A stretch of 64,000 nt of DNA from Bog-756 sp963696495 (GTDB taxonomy: Bacteria > Actinomycetota > Acidimicrobiia > Acidimicrobiales > RAAP-2), in contig CAVOKJ010000001.1 in the NCBI GenBank assembly GCA_963696495.1, positions 160,106 through 224,105 on the forward strand, written 5' to 3'. Below the pieces are notes generated by a model. That model was not told where the DNA came from. It did no database searches and saw nothing but the letters and a program-made list of their open reading frames with translations. Within the stretch, counting starts at the first letter, position 1. Each line of letters starts with the position of its first letter. A program made the position numbers and the translations under genes. Below, one piece after another: positions 10,787-20,049 of the stretch.

Positions 10787-11635
10787 TCAGGGCCCCGGCC
10801 GGCGTGCCTCCAGCCGGGCGAGGACCCCGTCGGGCACCTTGAGGTCGCCCCGCCCGGTGCCGACCGCCAGATCGGGCTTGGTCCTGCCGTGGTAGTCCGA
10901 ACCCCCGGTCGCCACCAGGTCGAAGCGCCGGGCCAGGTTCCCCAGCTCCTGACGTTGGCGGGGCGAGTATCGCCCGTACACGGCTTCGATCCCACCGAAG
11001 CCGGCCCCGGCCAGCTCCCCGACGAGCCGGGCCAGAGCGGCACCCTCCAAACCCGTGCTGAAGGGGTGGGCGAGGACCGCCACCCCTCCCGACGCCAGCG
11101 CCAGCCGGGCCACGTCGGCGCCGGTCAGCCTGCCCTTGGGCACGTAGGCCGGACGACCGTTGGCCAGGTAGCGCTCGAATGCGTCGTCGACCGACTCGGC
11201 CGCACCGACCGCCACCAGGGCTTCGGCGAAGTGGGGACGCCCCACACCTTCCTCGGTGCCGGCGATGGCGACCACCTGGTCGTAGGTGACGGGGATCCCC
11301 AGCGCCACCAGCCGGTCGACCAGGGCGAGGTTGCGCTGGTGGCGGTCCTGTCGGAGCCGGCCGAGCTCGGTGCCGAGCGCACTCCCCTCGTCGTCCACGA
11401 AGTAGACGAGTACGTGCACGCCCCCCGAACCGACCGGGACGCACGACACTTCGCATCCCGGGACCAGCGTGACCCCCAGCTCGCCCGCCCGGCTGCGGGC
11501 CCGGTCGATCCCGGCCAGCGAGTCATGGTCGGTCAGGGCCACCGCGCTGCAGCCGGCCTCGGCGGCCAGCTCGGGGATGCGGGCGGGATCATCACTGCCG
11601 TCGGAGACGGTGGAGTGGGTGTGCAGATCGATCAC
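10787..11635 (-). CDS. PHP-domain metal-dependent phosphoesterase (RNase AM/TrpH-like)
   Basis: 282 aa. The PHP metal-binding motifs are complete: DLHTHSTVSDG at the N-terminus, ALTDHDSLAG, PGCEVSC, VLAHPFSTG and GGSDYHGRTKPD near the C-terminus. The arrangement matches the YciV/TrpH class, which hydrolyses 3',5'-nucleoside bisphosphates and trims RNA 5' ends in enterobacteria; the substrate here is inferred only. The GTG at 11635 is chosen because conserved sequence starts there and TAGCCT lies 8 nt upstream. It is convergent with purL and divergent from purF. Confidence 0.88.
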   Translation of the reverse strand: MIDLHTHSTVSDGSDDPARIPELAAEAGCSAVALTDHDSLAGIDRARSRAGELGVTLVPGCEVSCVPVGSGGVHVLVYFVDDEGSALGTELGRLRQDRHQRNLALVDRLVALGIPVTYDQVVAIAGTEEGVGRPHFAEALVAVGAAESVDDAFERYLANGRPAYVPKGRLTGADVARLALASGGVAVLAHPFSTGLEGAALARLVGELAGAGFGGIEAVYGRYSPRQRQELGNLARRFDLVATGGSDYHGRTKPDLAVGTGRGDLKVPDGVLARLEARRPGP

Positions 11636-11643
11636 TGCCGGTG

Positions 11644-11649
11644 AGGCTA
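11644..11649 (-). promoter_or_regulatory. -10 hexamer of the PHP-domain gene (leaderless)
   Basis: TAGCCT on the minus strand ends 8 nt before the GTG start. Confidence 0.4.
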
Positions 11650-11731
11650 CCGGGCGTCCGTCCCGTGCCCGTGGCCCGGGGATCGGGACCGGGGATCGGG
11701 ACCGGACCGGTGCACGGCGCACCGGTCCCAC

Positions 11732-11737
11732 TAGGCT
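11732..11737 (+). promoter_or_regulatory. possible -10 hexamer of purF
   Basis: TAGGCT lies 84 bp before the purF ATG. A weaker alternative is TTGGCA at 11741 paired with TAATCG near 11768. Neither is decisive. Confidence 0.25.
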
Positions 11738-11821
11738 GGGTTGGCACGGTGAGGTGGATGTGTGGCCTAATCGTGGCGAAGGACATGTCCGACGACCCCC
11801 GGTGTGTGCGGTGACGAACCG

Positions 11822-13268
<1,447 letters not shown>

Positions 13269-13297
<29 letters not shown>

Positions 13298-14549
13298 GCG
13301 GACCGCCGCCACCGCCCACGACCACGCCACGCCCGACCCGAACGCCGCTGCTGTGACCGCCGACCCCGCCGGAGCGCCCGATCCCGCGGCAACCGACGGC
13401 GTCGCCGCCCCCACCGCCGCCCGTCCCGCCACCTATGCCGGTGCCGGGGTGGACATCGACGCCGGCGAGCGGGCCGTCGAGCTGATCAAACCCCTGGTTG
13501 CCGCCACGTCCCGTCCCGAGGTGCTCGGCGGCCTGGGCGACTTCGGCGGCCTCTTCGCCCTGGACACCGCCAGGTACCGGGAGCCGGTCCTGGTCGCCGG
13601 CACCGACGGCGTCGGCACCAAGGCGCTCGTGGCCCAGGCCAGCGGTCGGTTCGACTCCATCGGCATCGACCTGGTGGCGATGTGCGTCGACGACCTGGTG
13701 TGCCAGGGCGCCGAGCCGCTGTTCCTCCTCGACTACATCTCGACCGGGGCGGTCGATCCCGGCCAGATGGCCGATCTGGTGGCCGGTGTCGCCGAAGGAT
13801 GCCGCCAGGTGGGTGCGACGCTGCTCGGCGGCGAGATGGCCGAGCATCCCGGGATCATGAAGCCGGGCGAGTTCGATCTGGTCGGCTTCGCCGTCGGCGT
13901 GGTGGAGCGATCGGAGATGCTCGGTCCGTGGCGGGTGGCCGAGGGGGACGTCCTCATCGGGCTGGGCTCGCCGGGCCTGCGGTGCAACGGGTACACGCTG
14001 GCCCGCCACGTCCTGTTGGAGCGGGCCGGGCGCACGCTCGACGGCCCGGCCTGGCCGGGAGCCGGCACCACGCTGGCTGACGAGCTGCTCCGACCCTCGG
14101 TCATCTACACCCCGGCGGTGCGGGCCGCGGTGGCGGCGACGGCGACGACGGCCGGTGCGGGAGGGTCGACAGGGCCCCGGGGGATCGGATCGGTGCACGC
14201 CGCCGCCCACATCACCGGCGGTGGGTTCGTCGGGAACGTGCCCCGTGCCCTCCCCGAGGGGATGCGGGCGGTGATCGATCGGTCGTCCTGGGAGGTGCCG
14301 GCGGTCTTCGGCGAGATCCGCGCCCTCGGCGACGTCGACGACGACGAGATGTCCCGCGTGTTCAATCTCGGGCTCGGCATGGTCGTCATGGTCGGGGAGG
14401 AGGGGGCCGACGACGCCGTCGGTGCCCTGCGCGGCTGCGGCGTCGACGCCGGGCCGGTGGGCCGGGTGGTGGCCGGCGAGCGAGGAGTCGAGTTCACCGG
14501 CCGTCCCTTCTGGTCGGACGGCGACGGCGGCCGGGCTCCGACGACGTGA
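13269..14549 (+). CDS. purM: phosphoribosylformylglycinamidine cyclo-ligase (AIR synthetase)
   Basis: ATP-dependent ring closure of FGAM to AIR. The conserved protein begins at TYAGAGVDIDAGERAVELIKP and continues with GGFGG-type DFGGLFALD, GTDGVGTKALVA, LLGGEMAEHPG, SPGLRCNGYTLAR and HITGGGFVGNVPR. The start is uncertain. The GTG at 13269 overlaps purF by 29 bp and has GGAG just 4 nt upstream; high third-position GC continues back to about 13298, favouring an early start. GTG 13281 or 13353 are alternatives. The first 50 or so residues are Ala/Pro/Asp-rich and not part of the fold. It overlaps pyrE by 4 bp (GTGA). Confidence 0.93.
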
Positions 14550-15115
14550 GCGACGAACTTCCGTCCACCCGGTTCGAGGCACTGCGGGACCACCTGTTGG
14601 CGCACTCGGTCCGGCGTGGGGACTTCACCCTCAAGTCGGGGCGCAGGAGCAGCTGGTTCATCGACTCCAAGCAGACGGTCTGCCGACCCGAGGCGATGGA
14701 GCTGGTGGCCGACGGCGTGCTGTCGGTGATCCCCGACGATGCGACGGCCATCGGCGGCCTCACCATGGGTGCCGATCCCGTGGCCTTCGTGACGGCCGGC
14801 GTCGGGGTGACGAGGGGCCGGATGCTCAAGGCGTTCAGCGTGCGCAAGCAGGTGAAGGACCACGGCGGCGGCGGACGGATCGCCGGGGCCCTCGATCCGG
14901 GGGACCGGGTGGTGATCACCGAAGACACGGTGACGCGGGGGACGTCGCTATTGGAGGCGGCCCACGCGGTGATCGAGGCCGGTGCCGTGCCGGTGCTCCT
15001 GGTCGCCGTGGTGGACAGGGGCGGGACCGTCGAGGCCATGGCGGCCGCCGAGGGCCTGCCGTTCCGGGCGCTGCTGACCGCACCGGACCTGGGATTCGAA
15101 TTCGAAGGTGCGTGA
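14546..15115 (+). CDS. pyrE: orotate phosphoribosyltransferase
   Basis: 189 aa. Converts orotate and PRPP to OMP in pyrimidine synthesis. Visible are the N-terminal FTLKSGRRSSWFIDSK (orotate side), GGLTMGADPVAF, and the PRPP-binding loop VVITEDTVTRGTSLLEA (about residue 117), where the usual acidic pair is E-D. It is coupled to purM by a GTGA overlap. This pyrimidine gene in a purine operon suggests joint control of the two nucleotide pathways. It ends 110 bp from the convergent PadR gene. Confidence 0.9.
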   Translation: MSDELPSTRFEALRDHLLAHSVRRGDFTLKSGRRSSWFIDSKQTVCRPEAMELVADGVLSVIPDDATAIGGLTMGADPVAFVTAGVGVTRGRMLKAFSVRKQVKDHGGGGRIAGALDPGDRVVITEDTVTRGTSLLEAAHAVIEAGAVPVLLVAVVDRGGTVEAMAAAEGLPFRALLTAPDLGFEFEGA

Positions 15116-15225
15116 CCGGCATCGAGGGCACTGACCGGGACCGGTCCGACGCGCACCGCCGCCCACCCGGCTGACCGGATGGACGGCGGCGACACCCGAC
15201 GCGCCGCCAAAGTGGCCGACGGGGA

Positions 15226-16026
15226 TCAGGCTCCCGGGGCGGACTGGGCGTCGCTCCGGTCCGCGGCGTCCGGCCCGTCGCCCTCCGAGGCCTCACCGTC
15301 CGTGTCACCGTCCGGCGTGTCACCCGCCGGCGTGTCACCCGATCCTTCGGCGAGTACCAGGTAGATGCGGCGCCTGGTGTCGGTCAGGATCGCACCCACC
15401 GCCCTGATCTGCTGCTCGCTCCCGGCCCGGCCCACCTGCATGATGGCCGCGCCCACCTCGCCCATGAGGCTCCGCAGATCCACGAGGGACCGGTCGGCGC
15501 TGCGGGCTGCGTCCTCCCAGGGGGCGGGCTCGTCACTCGCCTCCTCGGCCACCGCCCGCCCGGCCTCCGTCAGCCGGAAGACCCTACGGCCCTCCGACTT
15601 GTCGGCGGTCACCAACCCCTGGTCCTCCATGGCCTGGAGGGTCGGGTAGACCGAGCCCGGACTCGGGCGCCAGGTGCCCCCGCTGCGCTCGGCGAGCTCG
15701 GTGATGATCTGGTAGCCGTGCATCGGCTCCTCGGTGAGGAGGGCCAGGATCGCCGCCCTGACGTCACCGCGGCCCCGCTTGCGGCCCCGCCCGAACATGG
15801 GGGGACCGAAGGCCGGCCCGAACCCTCCGTGGCGCCCGAAGTCGGGACCGAACCCGTCGGGTCGTCCGCGTCCCCTCCCGCGGCCGCCGCCCCGGCTCCG
15901 CTGGGTCCCGCCGAAGCGGTCGAATCGGTCGCCCCGGCCGCCACGGTCGGGAAAGCCCGGGCCCCGCCGACCGGGATCGTCGCCGGTCGGGTCGGTGGTT
16001 GCGTTGAATCGCTTGTGTGTGTGCAT
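15226..16026 (-). CDS. PadR-family transcriptional regulator with Gly/Arg-rich N-terminal tail
   Basis: 266 aa. The PadR winged helix is at about residues 86-160 (GDVRAAILALLTEEPMHGYQ, then the GSVYPTLQAMEDQGLV wing), followed by helices of the dimerisation region. Residues about 20-85 are a disordered Gly/Arg/Phe-rich tail with RGRGRGR runs. The C-terminus is Asp/Gly-rich with a repeated GDTP-type unit. The ATG is set by AAGGAGA 8 nt upstream. The promoter carries a palindrome over its -10 box, so the protein probably represses itself. No transporter or catabolic gene is co-transcribed, so its other targets are unknown. Confidence 0.88.
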   Translation of the reverse strand: MHTHKRFNATTDPTGDDPGRRGPGFPDRGGRGDRFDRFGGTQRSRGGGRGRGRGRPDGFGPDFGRHGGFGPAFGPPMFGRGRKRGRGDVRAAILALLTEEPMHGYQIITELAERSGGTWRPSPGSVYPTLQAMEDQGLVTADKSEGRRVFRLTEAGRAVAEEASDEPAPWEDAARSADRSLVDLRSLMGEVGAAIMQVGRAGSEQQIRAVGAILTDTRRRIYLVLAEGSGDTPAGDTPDGDTDGEASEGDGPDAADRSDAQSAPGA

Positions 16027-16034
16027 GAGTACAT

Positions 16035-16041
16035 TCTCCTT
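16035..16041 (-). promoter_or_regulatory. ribosome binding site of the PadR gene
   Basis: AAGGAGA on the minus strand, 8 nt before the ATG at 16026, fixes that start among several upstream in-frame codons. Confidence 0.6.
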
Positions 16042-16078
16042 GATTGTGGCGATCAGTCTTGATCGCTCTCGTAGCATA

Positions 16079-16107
16079 ACGATATATCGTGATAGTCCGG
16101 ATGTCAA
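16079..16107 (-). promoter_or_regulatory. PadR promoter overlapped by a 12-bp palindromic operator
   Basis: On the minus strand, -35 TTGACA (16102-16107, perfect consensus), 17-bp spacer, -10 TATCGT (16079-16084). The perfect palindrome ACGATATATCGT covers 16079-16090, that is, the -10 box and the end of the spacer. Bound repressor would block RNA polymerase. PadR proteins are known to bind such AT-rich dyads at their own promoters. Confidence 0.65.
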
Positions 16108-16147
16108 GTGCCTTCTCCGGTCGAGGTGGCCGGCGCTGTCGCCGGGC

Positions 16148-17233
16148 TCAGGTGTCGGCGCGGTAGGTGGCGACGATGGGAGCCAGCTCCACGGGGGTGG
16201 CACCGTGCATGATCACCCCGTCGCAGCCCATGGCCAGCTGGTCCCGGACGGCGGCGGCGCACTGCCCGGGTGACCCGGTGGCGCTGGCCGCCAGCCACTC
16301 GGCCGGGAGGAGGGTGGCGATGTGCTCCAACTGGGGGGTGGTGGCGGTGGAGTCGATGCCCCCGAGGAACCCCGACACCACCGGGTCGTCACGGAACCGC
16401 TGCAGGACCGCGGGGTCCCAGCCGTTGGTGCGCACCAGGAGATCGCCGTAGCCCTGGAGATAGGTGGCCAGGCGGCCCACCGACTTCATCAGCCGGCGCT
16501 CCTCGGGGATGTGGTCGCCGATGGTGGCGAAACAGGACCACACCTCGACCCGGTCGGGGTCCCGGCCCTCCCGTTCGGCCGCGTCCTTGACCGCGGCGAC
16601 GCACCGCCTCGTCGTCTCCTCGGTGAAGAAGGTGTGCAGGATCACCTGGTCGAAGCACCGCCCTCCGAGGGCCAGGGACTCGGGACCGAACGCCACGAGG
16701 CCGAGGGGTAGCTCCTCGTCGATGGCGGCCAGATAGAGCACGGGATAGGAGCCGGCCGGGCCGTCGTGGCCGATGATCGCCTCGCCGTGGAAGAGGCGCC
16801 GCATGATGCCGGCGAAGTCCTCGAGCTGCGCGGTGGTGATCCGGGGGATCCCGTAGGTGTCCTGGATCACCGGGATGCCACGGCCCAGCCCGAGGACGAA
16901 CCGCCCACCGGTCAGGCTCTGCATGGTCCGGGCCATGCCGGCGGTGATCATGGGGTGCCGGGTGTTGTGGTTGGTGGCGGCGGTGACGACGGTCATGTGC
17001 TCGCTCACCGCGCCGGCGGCGCCCGAGAGCACGCCGGCCTCCTTCTTGTCGAACCGCTCGGACACGAAGACCGAACCGAGCCCCATGGCCTCCGCCTGCC
17101 GGACCTCGTCGACGAGCTGGCGGGAGGAGTCGGCGTGGCCGGCCAACGTGTAGAACCCGAGTTCGGGGAGGATCGGGCCGGCGGGGCCGGTCCCGGGCTC
17201 CGGGGTGCGGCCGTCGATCGGTGACTCGGGCAT
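16148..17233 (-). CDS. LLM-class F420-dependent oxidoreductase
   Basis: 361 aa, bacterial luciferase-like TIM barrel. Typical elements are ELGFYTLAGH at the first strand, a MGLGSVFVSERF strand-loop, GRFVLGLGRG, and a late GCDGVIMHGATP strand. Members of this length in actinobacteria use coenzyme F420 rather than FMN; the substrate is not evident. The ATG at 17233 has TACCCT 7 nt upstream. It reads toward the PadR gene but that gene has its own promoter in the 121-bp gap, so they are probably not one operon. Confidence 0.85.
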   Translation of the reverse strand: MPESPIDGRTPEPGTGPAGPILPELGFYTLAGHADSSRQLVDEVRQAEAMGLGSVFVSERFDKKEAGVLSGAAGAVSEHMTVVTAATNHNTRHPMITAGMARTMQSLTGGRFVLGLGRGIPVIQDTYGIPRITTAQLEDFAGIMRRLFHGEAIIGHDGPAGSYPVLYLAAIDEELPLGLVAFGPESLALGGRCFDQVILHTFFTEETTRRCVAAVKDAAEREGRDPDRVEVWSCFATIGDHIPEERRLMKSVGRLATYLQGYGDLLVRTNGWDPAVLQRFRDDPVVSGFLGGIDSTATTPQLEHIATLLPAEWLAASATGSPGQCAAAVRDQLAMGCDGVIMHGATPVELAPIVATYRADT

Positions 17234-17240
17234 CGGGGGA

Positions 17241-17246
17241 AGGGTA
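17241..17246 (-). promoter_or_regulatory. -10 hexamer of the F420 oxidoreductase gene (leaderless)
   Basis: TACCCT on the minus strand ends 7 nt before the ATG at 17233. Confidence 0.4.
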
Positions 17247-17269
17247 GCGGCCGGCCACCGGCCTCCGGC

Positions 17270-17512
17270 TCAGTTCTCGGCGTAGGGGACGGGATGGTCC
17301 CCGCCGAGCTCCGTGAAGCGCTCGTTGAGTGCGTGGGCCAGGACGTCGTGGTCGTGCGGGCTGGGCTCGAGGGCGCCGTAGACGAAGGCCTCCACCTGGA
17401 AGGCGCTGCTCATGCCGCCCATCTCGAAGTAGCGGAGCCAGAGCTCGCTGTGGGTGAGGCCGGCATTCACCCGGAAGGTGTCGAGGGTCACGACGGGGAT
17501 GTCCTCAGCCAT
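17270..17512 (-). CDS. small acidic protein of unknown function, coupled to the STAS-GAF-ANTAR gene
   Basis: 80 aa. I do not recognise a family. The sequence begins MAEDIPVVTLDTFRVNAGL and contains ELWLRYFEMGGM and a histidine/aspartate-rich stretch (SPHDHDVLAH). Its ATG overlaps the end of the upstream STAS-GAF-ANTAR gene by 8 bp, so the two are translated together and the small protein may act in the same signalling pathway. It has third-position GC like its neighbours, which supports it being real. Confidence 0.7.
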   Translation of the reverse strand: MAEDIPVVTLDTFRVNAGLTHSELWLRYFEMGGMSSAFQVEAFVYGALEPSPHDHDVLAHALNERFTELGGDHPVPYAEN

Positions 17513-18713
17513 GATCGCCGTCCTCCCCGGTCCTGCTCTCGTTCCGGGCCCCGTTGGTGCCGGCGGCGGTGCCGGTACCCGCCGTGGGTCCGCCATCGCC
17601 GGTCGGGGCGACAGGCTCCGTCCGGCCCTCCGGGCGCCGGGTGGAGTCGGTGATGTCCTGGGCCCACCGGTGGAGGGGAAGTCCGGTGCGCTGCGAGTGG
17701 AGGCGGAGCATCGTGAACGCCCTGTCCTCGGTGATGCCGGATCGCTCCATGAGGACCCCTTGGGCCTGGGCGATCACCTGACGGGTCAAGAGGGCATCCT
17801 GGAACCGCGCCGACCGCTCTTGATCGCTCAGGTTGAGGCCGGCGTCGGTCAGGATCGCCGAGGCCTCGACGGCCAGGACCGAGACCAGCGCCCGGTCCTG
17901 TGCATCGAAGGCGGCGACGGTGCGGGAGTAGATGTTGATCGATCCCACCGGCAGATCGTCGGCGGTGAGCGGCGTCGACAGGATGGCATTGATGCCGAGC
18001 GCCCTGGCCAGCGGGATGAAGCTCGGCCATCTCGTCTCGGAGCTCAAGGAGTCGACAAGGAACCCCCGGCCTTCCACCGACGCGGCCACGCAGGGACCCT
18101 CGCCGGTGGCGTACTGGCTGGCGTCCATGTGGGAGATGGTCTGGTCGCTGGCGGCCACCGTCGCCAGCTGGCCGTGTCGCCGGAGCCCGATGCTCACGCC
18201 GTCGGCACCGTCGACCGTCGTCCGGGCCACCGCCAACACGAGGCGGAGGGCGTTGTCGATCACGTCGTCGTTGGACGGAACGGCGGTCGCCCGTCGGAGG
18301 TCGTGAACCAGACCGTAGGCGGCGGCTCCGGCCGCCACCGGCATGGCACCGCTCCGCCCCTGGTGGGCAGCCGCCTCGCGTGTGGGCGAGCTGGCCAACT
18401 GTCCCAGCCCGTTGGCGTCGAGCAGGTGGCGCACGGCGGCCGACGGTGAGCGGACGGTCAGCCGTCCCCGGCGGTCGGACACCTGCCGGTCGGCCTCGGC
18501 GATGACCCTCATCCCCACCGACGTCATGTAGTCCAGTTCGGACAGGTCGAGGGTGACGGTGTCGTACCCGCCGGCGATGACCGCCCCGAGCAGGGCGCTG
18601 AGCCCGGGCAGGGCCAGCTCGTCGAGCACGCCACGGAGCCCGAGCACGGCGTGACTGGCGTAGAAGTCCACCGACACGGCGAAACCGCCGCTCTTGTCCG
18701 AGGCCTCGGTCAT
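17505..18713 (-). CDS. STAS-GAF-ANTAR signalling protein
   Basis: 402 aa with three domains. Residues about 10-115 are a STAS domain like anti-sigma-factor antagonists (FYASHAVLGLRGVLDELALPGL; LDLSELDYMTSVGMRVI, where the Ser/Thr-phosphorylation position is in MTSVG). Residues about 150-290 are a GAF sensor domain (DGVSIGLRR...ATGEGPCVAA). Residues about 300-355 are an ANTAR RNA-binding domain (ARFQDALLTRQVIAQAQGVLMER, then DRAFTMLRLHSQ). The tail is Pro/Thr/Gly-rich. ANTAR proteins act by binding paired hairpins in nascent mRNA to prevent termination. The fusion joins a partner-switch module to an antiterminator. It diverges from a second GAF-ANTAR gene. Confidence 0.88.
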   Translation of the reverse strand: MTEASDKSGGFAVSVDFYASHAVLGLRGVLDELALPGLSALLGAVIAGGYDTVTLDLSELDYMTSVGMRVIAEADRQVSDRRGRLTVRSPSAAVRHLLDANGLGQLASSPTREAAAHQGRSGAMPVAAGAAAYGLVHDLRRATAVPSNDDVIDNALRLVLAVARTTVDGADGVSIGLRRHGQLATVAASDQTISHMDASQYATGEGPCVAASVEGRGFLVDSLSSETRWPSFIPLARALGINAILSTPLTADDLPVGSINIYSRTVAAFDAQDRALVSVLAVEASAILTDAGLNLSDQERSARFQDALLTRQVIAQAQGVLMERSGITEDRAFTMLRLHSQRTGLPLHRWAQDITDSTRRPEGRTEPVAPTGDGGPTAGTGTAAGTNGARNESRTGEDGDHG

Positions 18714-18910
18714 GGCGACCGGCGATCGGCGGGGGGACGGGGCTGCCGGAGCCGCCCGTTCCCTCGAGAGGCTCGGTCGCCGGACCAGCCTCGGGGCAAC
18801 GTACGGAGAGACAAGGAGAGCGTCACGGGCGTGTGTCTCCCGGAGAGCGATCCCTCACTGTCGAAGGCATTCCCATCATACCAGCCCGGTGACGGCTTCC
18901 TTCCGACAGG

Positions 18911-18939
18911 TTGAGCCGGTCCGTCCCCGGCGCGATGCT
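18911..18939 (+). promoter_or_regulatory. candidate promoter of the GAF-ANTAR gene
   Basis: TTGAGC (18911-18916), 17-bp spacer, GATGCT (18934-18939). Transcription would start about 20 nt before the proposed ATG, leaving room for the AGAGG ribosome site at about 18956. Confidence 0.4.
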
Positions 18940-18967
18940 TTCTGGAGGACGACGAAGAGGCAATGGC

Positions 18968-19711
18968 ATGGCTGGCGAGGACACGGGTTCGATCGACTCG
19001 GATGCCGAAGCCGAGTTGGCCGCCAACATCTCGGGGACCATCAGCACCCTGTTCTCGGTGGGCGAGGTGGGTGAGACCCTGGCCCAGGTGGTCGCCCTGG
19101 CGGTGACCACCATCGAAGGCTGTGACTACGCCGGCGTCTACCTGGCCGGCACCGGGTCGGTCGCCGAGCCGGTGTGCAGCGATCCGGTGGTGTCCGGGAT
19201 CGAGGCCCGCCAGCGCGACACGGGCGAGGGACCTTCGCCGGATGCCATCGCCGCCGGAGGGGCCATCTACATCAACGACCTGGGCGACGACGACCGGTGG
19301 CCCGAGTTCGGGTCGGCCTCGGCCGGGCAGGGCATCCGCAGCCTCCTCACCCTGCCCTTCGACACGAGCGGGGGCCCCGGCGCCCTCGACCTGTTCGCCT
19401 GCTCCCCCCAGGCCTTCGGGGTGATCGACCGGGGCCGCGCCCTGCTCCTGGCCGCCATGGCGGGGGTGGCGGTGACCTCGGCCCGCACCCACGAGGACGA
19501 AAGGCGGCGGACGGCCAACCTCCATGCCGCACTGGCCACGCGTGAGGTGATCGGCCAGGCGCAGGGCATCCTGATGGAGCGGGAGCACATCACCCCCGAG
19601 CGGGCCTTCGACGTCCTGCGCCGCGCCTCGCAGCACCTCAACGTCAAGTTGCGTGACGTCGCCCGCAACCTCATCGAGACGGGCGAGAGGCCGGAGACCG
19701 GCATTACGTAG
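18968..19711 (+). CDS. GAF-ANTAR transcription antiterminator-type regulator
   Basis: 247 aa. A GAF domain (about residues 20-170; ISTLFSVGEVGETLAQVVALA, DTGEGPSPDAI) is followed by an ANTAR domain (about 185-240; LHAALATREVIGQAQGILMER, ITPERAFDVLRRASQ). GAF-ANTAR proteins are frequent in actinobacteria and are thought to bind RNA in response to a small-molecule or redox signal. The ATG at 18968 is preferred because AGAGG lies 7 nt upstream and conserved sequence begins there; an upstream in-frame start at 18911 overlaps the promoter. It is divergent from the STAS-GAF-ANTAR gene, with a 254-bp shared control region. Confidence 0.85.
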   Translation: MAGEDTGSIDSDAEAELAANISGTISTLFSVGEVGETLAQVVALAVTTIEGCDYAGVYLAGTGSVAEPVCSDPVVSGIEARQRDTGEGPSPDAIAAGGAIYINDLGDDDRWPEFGSASAGQGIRSLLTLPFDTSGGPGALDLFACSPQAFGVIDRGRALLLAAMAGVAVTSARTHEDERRRTANLHAALATREVIGQAQGILMEREHITPERAFDVLRRASQHLNVKLRDVARNLIETGERPETGIT

Positions 19712-19736
19712 CCGGGGACCCTGGGCTGGGGCCCCA

Positions 19737-19812
19737 TGGTGGTCGGGACCGGCGTCGATCCGGTGACCTCACGCTTTTCAGGCGCGCGCTCTACCAACTG
19801 AGCTACCCGACC
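19737..19812 (-). tRNA. tRNA-Phe (GAA), CCA encoded
   Basis: Folds as a complete cloverleaf: acceptor GGTCGGG/CCCGACC, D-stem GCTC/GAGC, anticodon loop CTGAAAA with GAA, T-stem ACCGG/CCGGT, discriminator A and encoded CCA (19737-19739 on the plus strand). The T-loop reads ATCGACG instead of the near-universal TTCGANN, i.e. A at position 54. It is last in the minus-strand order Glu-Asp-Phe. Confidence 0.92.
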
Positions 19813-19834
19813 TCGTCTCGGCGGACCGAGGTGG

Positions 19835-19909
19835 CGGACCTGACGGGATTTGAACCCGCGACCTCCGGCTTGACAGGCCGGCGTGCACTCCAAACTGCAC
19901 CACAGGTCC
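19835..19909 (-). tRNA. tRNA-Asp (GTC)
   Basis: Cloverleaf with acceptor GGACCTG/CAGGTCC, anticodon loop CTGTCAA with GTC, T-arm GCGGGTTCAAATCCCGT and discriminator G. CCA is not encoded. Confidence 0.94.
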
Positions 19910-19938
19910 CCAACCAGCACTGACGCTGGGGAATACGG

Positions 19939-20011
19939 CACCCCCAACGGGATTCGAACCCGTGTTACCGCCTTGAAAGGGCGGCGTCCTGGGCCGCTAG
20001 ACGATGGGGGC
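19939..20011 (-). tRNA. tRNA-Glu (TTC)
   Basis: Cloverleaf with acceptor GCCCCCA/TGGGGGT (first pair G-T), anticodon stem CCGCC/GGCGG with TTC, T-arm ACGGGTTCGAATCCCGT and discriminator G. CCA is not encoded. It is first in the tRNA cluster, which starts about 40 bp after the DUF2017 gene on the same strand. Confidence 0.94.
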
Positions 20012-20049
20012 TCAAACCCGATCAGGGCTTTTGGAGATTAGCAGGTGGA

